A stretch of DNA of 24,146 nt from JADJYF01 sp043782755 (GTDB lineage Bacteria > Pseudomonadota > Gammaproteobacteria > Ga0077536). Position 1 is the first letter of the stretch. Each line of letters starts with the position of its first letter. The DNA lies in contig JAYWAC010000289.1 of the NCBI GenBank assembly GCA_043782755.1, forward strand, positions 1 through 24,146. The letters are read 5' to 3'. Below the pieces are notes generated by a model. That model was not told the DNA's origin and did not search any database. It saw nothing but the letters and a program-made list of their open reading frames with translations. Shown here piece by piece: positions 16,317 to 23,986 of the stretch. The translations under genes and the position numbers were made by a program.

Positions 16317-17693
16317 AAACGGCATATCGGCATAGGGCGAGGGCGTGCCTGTGGGGACGCGTGGATCGCGCCCCCAATCCGGATAGCCATCGCTCAAAGC
16401 GCCGAGGAAACTGACCAGGTCCGCTTCCTGGGCATCGTTCAAACCCAGCGCGCCCAGTTCTTCATGATTCACGGTGCGGGATATTTCCGGCGCCGGCCAA
16501 CCCGTGGTGCCGAAGCCGGCGGTGTGGATATCAGCCACCCGCCCCAACACATCGCGGGTGTTATAGAAGTGAACGATGGTTTCCAGCGTGCGGAACACGC
16601 CGTTGTGACCGTAGGGCGCGGTCAAGGCAATGTTGCGCAGGCCCATGACCTTGTGTTTACCGAGGTCGGCGCCACTCGGGTCACGCGCCGCGATGTCGAC
16701 GCGGCCACCGAGGCCGCGATTCGGCGTCGGGTTGCCGGGGATATCGACATTGCGGGGCAGCCCGATATTGTCATAGCTGAAGTCGGTGAATAACGGCGGC
16801 ATCACGCTGCCGTCAGGCGCGAATGTCGCGGTGCTGGGGTGACAGGCCGCGCAATTGCCCTGGCCATTGAATACGTCGAGGCCGCGTAGCTCGGCCGCCG
16901 ACAGCGCGGTCGCGCCACTCAGGAAATAATCGAACTTAGAGGTGAAGCGATTGAAGGTGCGTGACTTCTCGAACGCGGCAATGGCGCGCGTCATGGCGGT
17001 GTAGACCGCGTCGATCGCGCCCGATTCGACGGCGCTCGAATTCGCGCTCGGAATCTTGCTCAGATTGATGCCGTAGACCCGCGCGAACAATGCCAGGTAG
17101 CTGACTTTCTCTTGCAGGCGCGCGATCACCGCCGCGCGGCTCGGCATGACCATTTCATGCCGTGCCAGGAAGGGTTCGGCGGCCTGGTCGCGTAGTGTGC
17201 TGGCGCGACCGTTCCAGAATTGTCCGCCCATGTAGAGGCCGTCAACCGCATTCCAGAAAAAGAACGGACTGAAAGAGGCATAGGCAATGCTGGGCGCATT
17301 GAGGGTGCCGGTGCGAGTGCTTACCGAGCCCTTGGACACCGCGCTGCCATTGCGCACGTTGCGCGGGTCGACGAATGCTGCAACGGGTAGCGGTTTGCCG
17401 GTTTGGCCATCGATCGCAGGCTGCAAACTATGGCAACTAGCACAGGCTTGATTTCGTTTGAGAGACAAATCTTGGTCGGCGAATAGCAGTGCGCCTAGGC
17501 TTTCCTCGGCACTGAGCGGGCTGGATGTCGTGGCGCTCCTAGCCGCCGCCAGGGTCTGGATGCGGGCCTGGCTGAGGGCAAAGCGCGCCATGCGTTGATC
17601 GCGTGGCGTGAGATCGCGGGCGGGGCTGTCCAGGCTGGCGACCAGAGACATCGCAGCTGCCAGTGCCGCAAGGGTGGATCGAAGAGTCGGCAT
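16302..17693 (-). CDS. Di-haem cytochrome c peroxidase (CcpA/MauG superfamily)
   Basis: The 463-residue periplasmic protein starts at 17693 because GAGG lies 7 nt upstream; the in-frame ATG at 17732 is less likely. A Sec signal (LRSTLAALAAAMSLVASLDSPA) precedes two haem-attachment sites, CASCH at 84-88 and CAACH at 281-285. The body carries family motifs FWNGRASTLRDQAAEPF at about 159-175 and GLRNIALTAPYGHNGVFRTLETIVHFYN near the C-terminus. Family members reduce hydrogen peroxide with electrons from c-type cytochromes, or perform MauG-like oxidations. At 463 residues it is longer than classical bacterial peroxidases (about 320-350), mainly through extra sequence around the first haem and in the middle. 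A Fur-type operator lies about 90 bp upstream. Confidence 0.88.
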   Translation of the reverse strand: MPTLRSTLAALAAAMSLVASLDSPARDLTPRDQRMARFALSQARIQTLAAARSATTSSPLSAEESLGALLFADQDLSLKRNQACASCHSLQPAIDGQTGKPLPVAAFVDPRNVRNGSAVSKGSVSTRTGTLNAPSIAYASFSPFFFWNAVDGLYMGGQFWNGRASTLRDQAAEPFLARHEMVMPSRAAVIARLQEKVSYLALFARVYGINLSKIPSANSSAVESGAIDAVYTAMTRAIAAFEKSRTFNRFTSKFDYFLSGATALSAAELRGLDVFNGQGNCAACHPSTATFAPDGSVMPPLFTDFSYDNIGLPRNVDIPGNPTPNRGLGGRVDIAARDPSGADLGKHKVMGLRNIALTAPYGHNGVFRTLETIVHFYNTRDVLGRVADIHTAGFGTTGWPAPEISRTVNHEELGALGLNDAQEADLVSFLGALSDGYPDWGRDPRVPTGTPSPYADMPFPPLP

Positions 17694-17783
17694 GTTCGCA
17701 CCTCGAAAAATCAGCCCTGGCACGCGCATCAATGGCGTGCCGCAGCAGTGAAAGAGAGGCGCAGTCTACTTGATATAAATACT

Positions 17784-17802
17784 AATGAGAATAATTCGTA
17801 TT
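17784..17802 (-). promoter_or_regulatory. Fur-box candidate upstream of the di-haem peroxidase
   Basis: AATGAGAATAATTCGTATT matches the palindromic Fur operator AATGAGAATnATTCTCATT at all but two specified positions. It sits in an AT-rich island (about 17770-17815) within otherwise GC-rich sequence, 91 bp before the peroxidase start, where a promoter is expected. This predicts repression when iron is plentiful. Confidence 0.55.
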
Positions 17803-17943
17803 ACATAAATATGACATCGCGATGCTATAGCGTCTGCCGTACTCGAACACGGGGCTGGTAGTCGTCAGCTCAAGCGGATAAAAAATCTGTGATGAGCGAA
17901 TGCCACGAGGCCAGCGCCCTGCGGACGCCGACCCCTCGGTCCG

Positions 17944-18738
17944 TTACTTGCCGGTAAAGCGTGCCTTGCGTTTCTCGACGAAGGCCATCACACCTTCGCG
18001 AAAATCGCTGCGGATGGCGCAGTCGGCGAAGGTCTCGGCCTCCATCTGTAGCTGCGCCTCGAATTCGTTTTCAAGCGAGCGGTAGAGCAGGCGCTTGGTA
18101 TTACCGTAGACATGGGTCGGGCCTTTGGCTAGGCGCTGGGCGAGCTTGGCTGTCTCGGCGGCCAGCTCGGCGGCCGGCACCACGAAGTTGATCATGCCCA
18201 TGGCGGCGGCGGCCTTGGCGTCAAAGCGGTCGCCGAGCAGGGCGATTTCCATGGCCTTCTTGATGCCCACCGCGCGCGGCAGATGGAAGCTCGCCGAGCC
18301 ATCGGGGCTGGTGCCAATATGGCAGTAGGCGAGGGTGAAAAAGGCATTGTCGGCGGCGATGACCAGATCGGCGGCGAGCGCCATGCTGACACCGGCGCCG
18401 GCCGCCGCGCCCGCCACGCTGGCGATGATCGGTTTGCCCATGCGCCGCATGGTGTACATGATCGGATGCAGATCATGGATGCGGTTCATGAATTCGGCGC
18501 GCAGCTTGTCGGCTGGCTGATCGATTTTGGTCGCCATGTTCTTGACGTCGCCACCCGCCATGAAATTATCCCCGGCGCCTTGCATCACCACGCAGCGCAC
18601 GCTGGGGTCATATTCAATAGCCTGCAGGCTGTCGCGCAACATGGCGCGCAGTTCCAGGCTCAAGGCATTGCGTGCCTCGGGGCGATTGAAGGTCAGGGTG
18701 GCGATGGAATCTTTGATCTCTACCAGCAAGTCCGGCAC
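17944..18738 (-). CDS. Enoyl-CoA hydratase/isomerase (crotonase superfamily, PaaG-like)
   Basis: The 264-residue crotonase-fold protein starts at GTG 18738, with GAGGA 7 nt upstream. The two oxyanion-hole segments are FMAGGD at 59-64 and GAAAGAG at 110-116. HIGTSPDGSASFHLPRAVG at about 140-158 has Asp146 in the PDG motif, a pattern common in PaaG-like isomerases and related hydratases. The protein acts on a 2-enoyl- or isomeric enoyl-CoA in a degradation pathway; the substrate is not predictable. Its neighbour to the left is the peroxidase, separated by a 250-bp regulatory gap. To the right it diverges from the ECF sigma gene. Confidence 0.88.
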   Translation of the reverse strand: MPDLLVEIKDSIATLTFNRPEARNALSLELRAMLRDSLQAIEYDPSVRCVVMQGAGDNFMAGGDVKNMATKIDQPADKLRAEFMNRIHDLHPIMYTMRRMGKPIIASVAGAAAGAGVSMALAADLVIAADNAFFTLAYCHIGTSPDGSASFHLPRAVGIKKAMEIALLGDRFDAKAAAAMGMINFVVPAAELAAETAKLAQRLAKGPTHVYGNTKRLLYRSLENEFEAQLQMEAETFADCAIRSDFREGVMAFVEKRKARFTGK

Positions 18739-18852
18739 GGTGGTGTCCTCGAAGTCAGGGAACAGGACATGTATGCGAAATCGCGGCGGTCGTCAAAGGT
18801 TGCTTCGTGGCCAGCGCCCGCCTGCAAGGCGGGATCCGCTGCGCTATCGGCG

Positions 18853-18859
18853 GGAACTT
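18853..18859 (+). promoter_or_regulatory. ECF-type -35 element candidate before the sigma gene
   Basis: GGAACTT at 18853-18859 is the classic -35 core recognised by RpoE-like ECF factors, 54-60 bp before the sigma start. A matching -10 is not obvious at the usual 16-17 bp spacing (the region reads GCAATA), so autoregulation is only suggested. A 7-bp hairpin at 18817-18833 lies just upstream. Confidence 0.3.
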
Positions 18860-18912
18860 TGCCTAAGCTCTGACGCAATAGCCTGCAACCACCCGCTCGA
18901 TAAGCCGTGCCC

Positions 18913-19515
18913 ATGTCCTTGACCGATGCCGAACTGCTTCAGCGCATGCAACGCGGCGACGGCGAGGCGTTCAGTGCGCTTTATCAGCGCCATCAGCAGC
19001 GCGTGTTTCGCTACGCGAGCGTTTATAGCGGTGCCGAGGGTATTGCGGCGGATATCACCCAGGAAGTCTTCATGCAGCTCATCGACAACCACAGCTTCGA
19101 TCCGGCGCAGGGCCCGCTGCGTGCTTATCTGCTGGGCATGGCGCGTAATCTGTTGCGCCGCCATTGGCGTGATGCACAGCGCTTCGACGCGCTGCCGAGC
19201 GAAGAAGACGGGCCGCTAGGTGACACTCTGATCGAGCACCTCGAGCCCTCGATGCTGGTCAGTCGCGCGCAGCAGCACGGCGATCTTCATGCCGCCATCC
19301 TCGCGCTACCGTCCTATTACCGCGAGGTCATGATCCTGTGTGAGCTCGAAGAGTTGGATTACCAGGAAGCCGCTCGCATTCTCGAGGTGCCGATAGGCAC
19401 CGTGCGTTCGCGGCTCAATCGTGCGCGCAAGGCGCTCAGCGTGGCCATGGGCGCAAGTCCGTTGGCGGCCGCCGTCAGTGACAGAGGTGAGAGTTATGAA
19501 CTGCGCGCAGTTTGA
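18913..19515 (+). CDS. ECF (sigma-70 family) RNA polymerase sigma factor
   Basis: The 200-residue protein, counted from ATG 18913, could also start at GTG 18907; neither has a strong ribosome-binding site. Region 2 spans about 17-88 (FSALYQRHQQRVFRYASVY, ADITQEVFMQLI, then ARNLLRRHWR). Region 4 spans about 126-176 (ALPSYYREVMILCELEELDY, then the helix-turn-helix EAARILEVPIGTVRSRLNRARKAL). There is no region 3, as in ECF factors. Its 3' end overlaps the anti-sigma gene by 20 bp, so the partner is translated together with it. It would direct polymerase to stress or envelope promoters when released; the signal is unknown. Confidence 0.9.
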   Translation: MSLTDAELLQRMQRGDGEAFSALYQRHQQRVFRYASVYSGAEGIAADITQEVFMQLIDNHSFDPAQGPLRAYLLGMARNLLRRHWRDAQRFDALPSEEDGPLGDTLIEHLEPSMLVSRAQQHGDLHAAILALPSYYREVMILCELEELDYQEAARILEVPIGTVRSRLNRARKALSVAMGASPLAAAVSDRGESYELRAV

Positions 19516-20110
19516 ATGGTTGGTGGTTGATATCGCCGCCGGCCGCATCGCCGCCGGCGAGGATGTCCGTGCGCACATGGCACGCTGCGAGCGCTGCCGC
19601 GCGCGGCTGATGGCGGAGCGGCGCCTGACGGCGGGCCTGCGCGATCTGAGCGCATCCTTGGCCAAGGCCTCGGCGCCAGCCAGCGTCGAACAGGTTTTGC
19701 TGGCGCGTTTGCGCGTTGCGCAACCGGGCAAGGTCGTGGCTCTCACGCCGCGCCGCGCGCCGCGCGCATGGTTGCGGTTCAATCGCCTGCTGGTGAGCGG
19801 TGCGTTGGCCGCGTCGGTGTTGGTACTGTTGGGTGTGGTACTGGTGCATGCCCTGCGCGAGGGCACGGCACCCATGTCGGCCCCGCTCGCGACGGTCAGT
19901 CATCCGGAGATCGCCACGCCTTTCTATCCGGTCTACATGACTGGTGCGGCGGTGGCCGGGGCACGCGGCGTGGTGCGCGTGCGTGTACCGCGCGCCACGC
20001 TCGCGGTGTTCGGCCTGCCCTATAACCCGCGTCGCGCCACCGACCCCATCACCGCCGACCTCATGGTTGACAACGGCGGCATGGTCACCGCGCTGCGCTT
20101 CGTGCAGTGA
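19496..20110 (+). CDS. Zinc-binding membrane anti-sigma factor
   Basis: The 204-residue protein begins at ATG 19496, 8 nt after GAGG, inside the end of the sigma gene. The N-terminal domain has a full zinc anti-sigma ligand set: Cys3, then His27, Cys31 and Cys34 in the H-x3-C-x2-C arrangement (HMARCERC). A single transmembrane segment spans about 98-120 (LLVSGALAASVLVLLGVVLV). The remaining 80 residues are periplasmic and contain VRVRVPRATLAVFGLP and LMVDNGGMVTALRFV, without a known domain. It is predicted to hold the sigma factor at the inner membrane and release it on a signal that may be redox (zinc ligands) or periplasmic. The operon order sigma, anti-sigma, exported protein supports the pairing. 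Confidence 0.85.
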   Translation: MNCAQFEWLVVDIAAGRIAAGEDVRAHMARCERCRARLMAERRLTAGLRDLSASLAKASAPASVEQVLLARLRVAQPGKVVALTPRRAPRAWLRFNRLLVSGALAASVLVLLGVVLVHALREGTAPMSAPLATVSHPEIATPFYPVYMTGAAVAGARGVVRVRVPRATLAVFGLPYNPRRATDPITADLMVDNGGMVTALRFVQ

Positions 20111-20142
20111 CGCCTGTGGCCCGTGTTCAGGAGTAAGAGACG

Positions 20143-21075
20143 ATGAAAGCACTGTATCCCCTCGCCCTCGTCGCGGTATGCACCGCGCCGCCGCTGGCCG
20201 CGCAGGACGCGATGTCCTTCGCCACCGACAAGATGGCCGAGCCGACCATGATGATGGCTGCGCCGCCGCCGCTGCCCTTGGCCGGCGGTGACACCATGAG
20301 CTTCATGCAGTTCGAAATGACTGGGCCAGCGGAAGTGGTGGCGGGCAAGCCTTACTCCGCGAGCCTTAACGTCGAAGTGCTGCAACCGCTGGTGGATGGC
20401 AACAGCATCACGGTCGAGCATCATTCGCGCGTGTTTCGCGACGCCCAGGGCCGCACGCGCCGCGATGATGAGCTGGGTCTCGACGGTGTCGTCAAGCACA
20501 GCGTACTGATTGCCGATCCCATCGCCGGCACGAGTTTCACCCTCGATCCCGACAGGCGCGTCGCGCAGCGTCTGCGGCAGGCAACGCCGCGTGCCGCACA
20601 GGTTGCCTTCGCACAGGATCTGCCCAGCGGGGCGGGTGGTACGTCGACCAGTTTCGATGTCGCGCTGCCTTCACCCTTGGCGGCGGAGAAGCCCGTGTCG
20701 GTCGACACCGCCCTGCACCCCGCAGCCGCCGCGACGTTTTCCGCCGACACGCCCATCAAGCTGCCCTTTCCCGGCGATCCGCGTAGCGTGAGCCTGGGTG
20801 AGAAAACCATCGAGGGTGTGCGCGTGACGGGCACCCGTACCACGGTCACCATTCCCGCCGCCGCGATTGGCAATCGCGCACCGATAGAAATCGTCACCGA
20901 GCAATGGTTCAGCCCTGAGATCAATGTCGTGATGTTGAGCGAGCATCGCGATCCGCGTGTCGGGCAGACCCGCTATCGTTTGCACGATATCGCGCGCAGC
21001 GAACCCGACGCCGCATTGTTTCGCGTACCTGACGGTTACACGGTCAGCGAGCCTAGCCTCAATCTCCTACATTAA
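20143..21075 (+). CDS. Exported protein of the ECF sigma operon, Met-rich N-terminus
   Basis: The 310-residue protein follows the anti-sigma gene by 32 bp, with AGGAG before the ATG. A Sec signal peptide (LYPLALVAVCTAPPLAA, cut near Ala20) leads into a Met-rich and Pro-rich stretch with Met at 24, 31, 36-38, 52, 55 and 59. The rest resembles a family often found third in such sigma operons in Acidobacteria and Proteobacteria. It has a strand pair ending in HSRVFRDAQGRTRRD, then LIADPIAGTSFTLDPD, and the C-terminal TRTTVTIPAAAIGNRAPIEI with FRVPDGYTV. The function of the family is not established. I infer a periplasmic target or sensor linked to the sigma response. Confidence 0.75.
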   Translation: MKALYPLALVAVCTAPPLAAQDAMSFATDKMAEPTMMMAAPPPLPLAGGDTMSFMQFEMTGPAEVVAGKPYSASLNVEVLQPLVDGNSITVEHHSRVFRDAQGRTRRDDELGLDGVVKHSVLIADPIAGTSFTLDPDRRVAQRLRQATPRAAQVAFAQDLPSGAGGTSTSFDVALPSPLAAEKPVSVDTALHPAAAATFSADTPIKLPFPGDPRSVSLGEKTIEGVRVTGTRTTVTIPAAAIGNRAPIEIVTEQWFSPEINVVMLSEHRDPRVGQTRYRLHDIARSEPDAALFRVPDGYTVSEPSLNLLH

Positions 21076-21083
21076 GTTGACAC

Positions 21084-21110
21084 ACGCGCATCAGAAACTC
21101 TGATGCGCGT
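21084..21110. terminator. Bidirectional hairpin between the ECF operon and the TpsB gene
   Basis: A perfect 12-bp stem, ACGCGCATCAGA (21084-21095) with TCTGATGCGCGT (21099-21110), has a 3-nt loop. It sits 9 bp after the stop of the exported-protein gene and covers the last codons and stop of the convergent transporter gene. No long U-tract is present on either side. Confidence 0.5.
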
Positions 21111-22719
21111 TGATCATGAAGTGCAGGCCTATGTCCTGCAGATCACCACCGGTATCGGCGACATGACGACGCACACCACCCCACATGATCTCGGCGTGGG
21201 TATCGGTGGCAATATCCCAGCGCAGACCCGGCCCGGCAGCCAGCAGCGTAGTCGGTGCGTCAAGTTGATCGAGACGATCGTCACCCTGGTTCCAGGCGCG
21301 ACCGGCGTCGACGAATATCACCAGCGACAACTGCCCGTCGTCGCCACGGCGACTGACGCCAGGTATCGCCAGGCGGGCGAGCGGCAGGCGATATTCGAGA
21401 CTCGCCGACCAGCCTTCGTCGCGTACAAAGCGTGAGCGGCGATAGCCACGTACCGAGTTCACACCCCCCAGCGAAAATTTTTCCAAGGGTAACAGGCCGT
21501 CATTGCTGAGCTGCGCTTCACCGCGCATAAAGAGCGAACCCGCGCGCGGTCCCAGGGTATGCAGCCATTGCAGCGACAGATAGCCACTGTGGAACCGCGA
21601 GTCGGGCAGGTCATCGCCATGCACGGTGGCGCCCAAGGCGCCGATGCCGGCCGACCATACCGCGCGCAAGCTCAAGGAATCATGGGTAAAGCGTTGCTGC
21701 CATTGCAGGCCGAGCCGCGCGACCCGCACATCAGCCTTGCCGTTGTGAACGCCGGGACTGAATGAGAAGGGCACACCGAGCAGGGTCGATGCGCTGTGCT
21801 TGCCGACCAGGTCGAGACTCAATTTCAGTTGCCGTTGCGGGTCTTGCCACAGTGTCTGCACGAGACCTAGATCGAGGGCGCTGGAGCGGGTCTGTGCGCC
21901 GAATACCTTGAACTGTTCCTCGACCAATTCCGAGACCGCGCGGAAGTAACGCAAGGACAATTCCGGTCCGCGTGGCGACCACGGCACAGTGAAGCGGAAA
22001 TCGAGATCGTCGAGTCCGCTTGCCACGCCGACGGTGAGATCAACCTCGTCACCGTGGCCGAGAATATTGTAGGCCGTGCCTTCGAATGCGCCGCGTGTGC
22101 CACCGACGGCTGGCGCGCGATCATTGGCCACGCGCAAACCCGCCCTGTAGCGCGCGCCTTCCACCACCTTGACGACCAGCACCGCGCCACCGCGTTGGCT
22201 CCCGGGCGCGAGTTCGGCGCTGATATCGGCGAGACCGCGTTCGTGCATCAAGAGCCGCAGATTGGCGTTCAAGACGGCGAGATTGAGCGGCGTAGTGAGG
22301 CCGACCTGCAGACGCTGGGCGATATAGGACGGGTCAATGGCGCGCGTGCCGTTGACTACGATCTTTTCCAGAAAACCTTCCAGCAGTTCGATGCGCAACA
22401 GCCCATCGCGCATGTCCTGATCGGGCAACACGGCGCGTGAAGTCGAGAAGCCAGCTTGCAGGTAGAGATCGGTCAGGCGTTGCAGCAGGGTTTGCAGATC
22501 GGCATCGGCCAGCGCATGACCCACGAAGGGCGAGGCGATCGCCAGTAACTGCGCGGTTGCAACCACGGTGTTGCCGCTGAACGCCAATTCGCGCACCACG
22601 ACACGCGGCTGCGCATCGGTGGCCGCACTTGTGCGCGGGCCGAGCAGCAGTGCAAGCAGCAGCGCGCACAGGCAGCTGCGCCACGGTGCGTCGGCGAGAA
22701 TCCGTTCGACGGAAAACAT
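21091..22719 (-). CDS. Two-partner secretion outer-membrane transporter (FhaC/ShlB/TpsB family)
   Basis: The 542-residue outer-membrane protein has an N-terminal signal (CLCALLLALLLGPRTSA, cut near Ala33). Two POTRA-type segments lie at about 38-118 (VVVRELAFSGNTVV, LLRIELLEGFLEKI) and 119-190. A beta-barrel carries VRGYR at 423-427, the conserved tip of the loop that plugs the pore, and FVDAGRAW at 469-476. It ends in Phe, as outer-membrane barrels do. The family exports large filamentous TpsA proteins (haemagglutinins, haemolysins). No TpsA gene is adjacent in this window: downstream is the convergent ECF operon and upstream an RNA element. The start at 22719 lacks a strong ribosome-binding site. 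Confidence 0.9.
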   Translation of the reverse strand: MFSVERILADAPWRSCLCALLLALLLGPRTSAATDAQPRVVVRELAFSGNTVVATAQLLAIASPFVGHALADADLQTLLQRLTDLYLQAGFSTSRAVLPDQDMRDGLLRIELLEGFLEKIVVNGTRAIDPSYIAQRLQVGLTTPLNLAVLNANLRLLMHERGLADISAELAPGSQRGGAVLVVKVVEGARYRAGLRVANDRAPAVGGTRGAFEGTAYNILGHGDEVDLTVGVASGLDDLDFRFTVPWSPRGPELSLRYFRAVSELVEEQFKVFGAQTRSSALDLGLVQTLWQDPQRQLKLSLDLVGKHSASTLLGVPFSFSPGVHNGKADVRVARLGLQWQQRFTHDSLSLRAVWSAGIGALGATVHGDDLPDSRFHSGYLSLQWLHTLGPRAGSLFMRGEAQLSNDGLLPLEKFSLGGVNSVRGYRRSRFVRDEGWSASLEYRLPLARLAIPGVSRRGDDGQLSLVIFVDAGRAWNQGDDRLDQLDAPTTLLAAGPGLRWDIATDTHAEIMWGGVRRHVADTGGDLQDIGLHFMINAHQSF

Positions 22720-22749
22720 CAGTGCATCGATGTGGGTGATAGCGGGCGT

Positions 22750-22990
22750 CGGAAAAACAGGAACGCCCCATCCCGGTTCGGGATGGGGCGTTCAGTATGC
22801 CCGTTTTCAGCTTGCGTGGGCCGCAAGCTCGAAGTCAGGACTTAGCCGCCTGTCGGACTTAGGACGAATCTGCTACGGCGGTGGAACAGCAGCCCATAGG
22901 CGCGCGCCTGCCCGTTTGAGCCCCACTATTCGCCTCGAATGCGCGCCCATCTGTCCTCGCTCTCCCACCGCCTCGCGACGATTCGCTAAG
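22750..22990 (-). ncRNA. Structured small RNA candidate, copy B, with own terminator
   Basis: On the minus strand, 22978 leftwards aligns with positions 1 onwards of the window: 51 of the first 56 bases are identical, and most of the next block up to GTCCGACAGG. The outer helix pairs GGCGGTGG with CCACCGCC, where copy A has GGTGTTGG with CCAACGCC, so one T-A pair became G-C. A second long GC helix and the ATTCG/CGAAT hairpin are also shared. Downstream come a hairpin AGCTTGCG/CGCAAGCT (22809-22829) and a U-tract terminator. Lying in the 307-bp gap between the AraC gene and the transporter gene, it looks like a free transcript of about 230 nt. The exact 5' end and family are unknown. Confidence 0.65.
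22753..22792 (-). terminator. Rho-independent terminator of the small RNA candidate
   Basis: A perfect 13-bp stem (22762-22774 with 22780-22792) is followed on the minus strand by a short spacer and five T residues (complement of 22753-22757). This is a canonical factor-independent terminator for transcripts moving leftwards. It lies before the transporter gene start at 22719, so it separates the RNA from that gene. Confidence 0.8.
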
Positions 22991-23026
22991 GCCGGCAGAT
23001 TGTCGGACAGTGACCGCGTTGAAAGT

Positions 23027-23986
23027 CTACCGAGGGCATGGCCGCGCTGCCATCCCGGGTTTGCTCAATGGCACACCTGCCGGCCGGCAAATCTGCGCGC
23101 CGGCGCGCAAGCGCGCGCCAACGCTTTCGAGCGGAAAGAAAATCTCCGCCACCAGCTCGCCTTCGCCATCCGACTGCTGCAAGCGATGGAAGGCTGGCGC
23201 ATCGCGCATGCGCGCGCCGGATTGCGGATACCAATGCCAGCGTACTGCGGCGTGAGCATCTTCCAGTGCAGCGAGTGTGCCGCGAAACTGAAACACCGCG
23301 TAGTCACCACCGGCCAGACGTTTGCGTACCAGTTCGCCATCGGGTGGCAGCGCGATATCGACACAGGCGTCGTAGCGGCGCCGTGGCATGGGCGTGAGTT
23401 CGGGACTGTCACAAGGGATGCCGATCATGCTGGGCGCAGCGCCCGTTGCGCTGGTAGCAAGCAGCTCGGTGAGCGCTGCCCAGGCTGCGGCTGCGGCACC
23501 GGCATGCGCGCCATAGCGACGCAGTGCCAGCATCTCCTGCGCCGGCAGCGTACGGAATTCGAGAACATCAGGCAGGCAGGGCACGCAACTTAAGCGCCGC
23601 GCGCTCATGCGATGCGCAAGACCGCGTGGGCTGGTGCCGAACTGACGGCGGAAAGCGCGCGCAAAAGCCGAAGAGCTGGAATAACCCGCCAGCGCGCCCG
23701 AGGCGGTGACCGAAGTACCGTCAAGCACCATGCGCAGCGCGGCACGTTCCAGCGCGCGACGTCGCACATAGGCCGACACCGACTCGCGCAGATAACTCGA
23801 CATCACACGATGGAAATGAAACGGTGAGATGCTGGCGAGCTCCGACAGGAACTCGACGTCGCCGGCCTCGCCGGGATGGGCGTCGATGTATTCCAGCACG
23901 TATTCCAGACGCGCCGCGCGACGTTGTCTTGCGCTTGCGTTCAAGCCTGCCCCCGAATTGCCAATCGTCGTTATGTCATGGACCAC
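23027..23986 (-). CDS. AraC-family regulator with GyrI-like effector domain
   Basis: The 319-residue protein has a DNA-binding domain at the N-terminus (about 20-125): LEYIDAHPGE, the first helix-turn-helix around LSELASISPFHFHRVM, and the second around ALAGYSSSSAFARAFRRQFGTSPRG, a strong AraC signature. Residues about 138-300 match the GyrI/SbmC-like ligand-binding fold (LPAQEMLALRRYGAH, CVDIALPPDGELVRKRLAGGDYAVFQFRG). This is the Rob/BmrR-like layout, where a small lipophilic or cationic ligand controls binding. The start at GTG 23986 is weak; TTG at residue 15, preceded by GGGGG, is an alternative. The target is not evident; the small RNA lies immediately downstream on the same strand. Confidence 0.85.
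   Translation of the reverse strand: MVHDITTIGNSGAGLNASARQRRAARLEYVLEYIDAHPGEAGDVEFLSELASISPFHFHRVMSSYLRESVSAYVRRRALERAALRMVLDGTSVTASGALAGYSSSSAFARAFRRQFGTSPRGLAHRMSARRLSCVPCLPDVLEFRTLPAQEMLALRRYGAHAGAAAAAWAALTELLATSATGAAPSMIGIPCDSPELTPMPRRRYDACVDIALPPDGELVRKRLAGGDYAVFQFRGTLAALEDAHAAVRWHWYPQSGARMRDAPAFHRLQQSDGEGELVAEIFFPLESVGARLRAGAQICRPAGVPLSKPGMAARPCPR

Noticed and set aside
18817..18833. 7-bp hairpin CCCGCCT/AGGCGGG as a terminator
   Set aside because: It lies between divergent genes where no transcript should end and has no U-tract.
22568..23593. Long plus-strand open frame across the transporter start, RNA element and AraC end
   Set aside because: It runs antisense to two well-supported genes, has no family similarity or ribosome-binding site, and is explained by GC-rich antisense frames.
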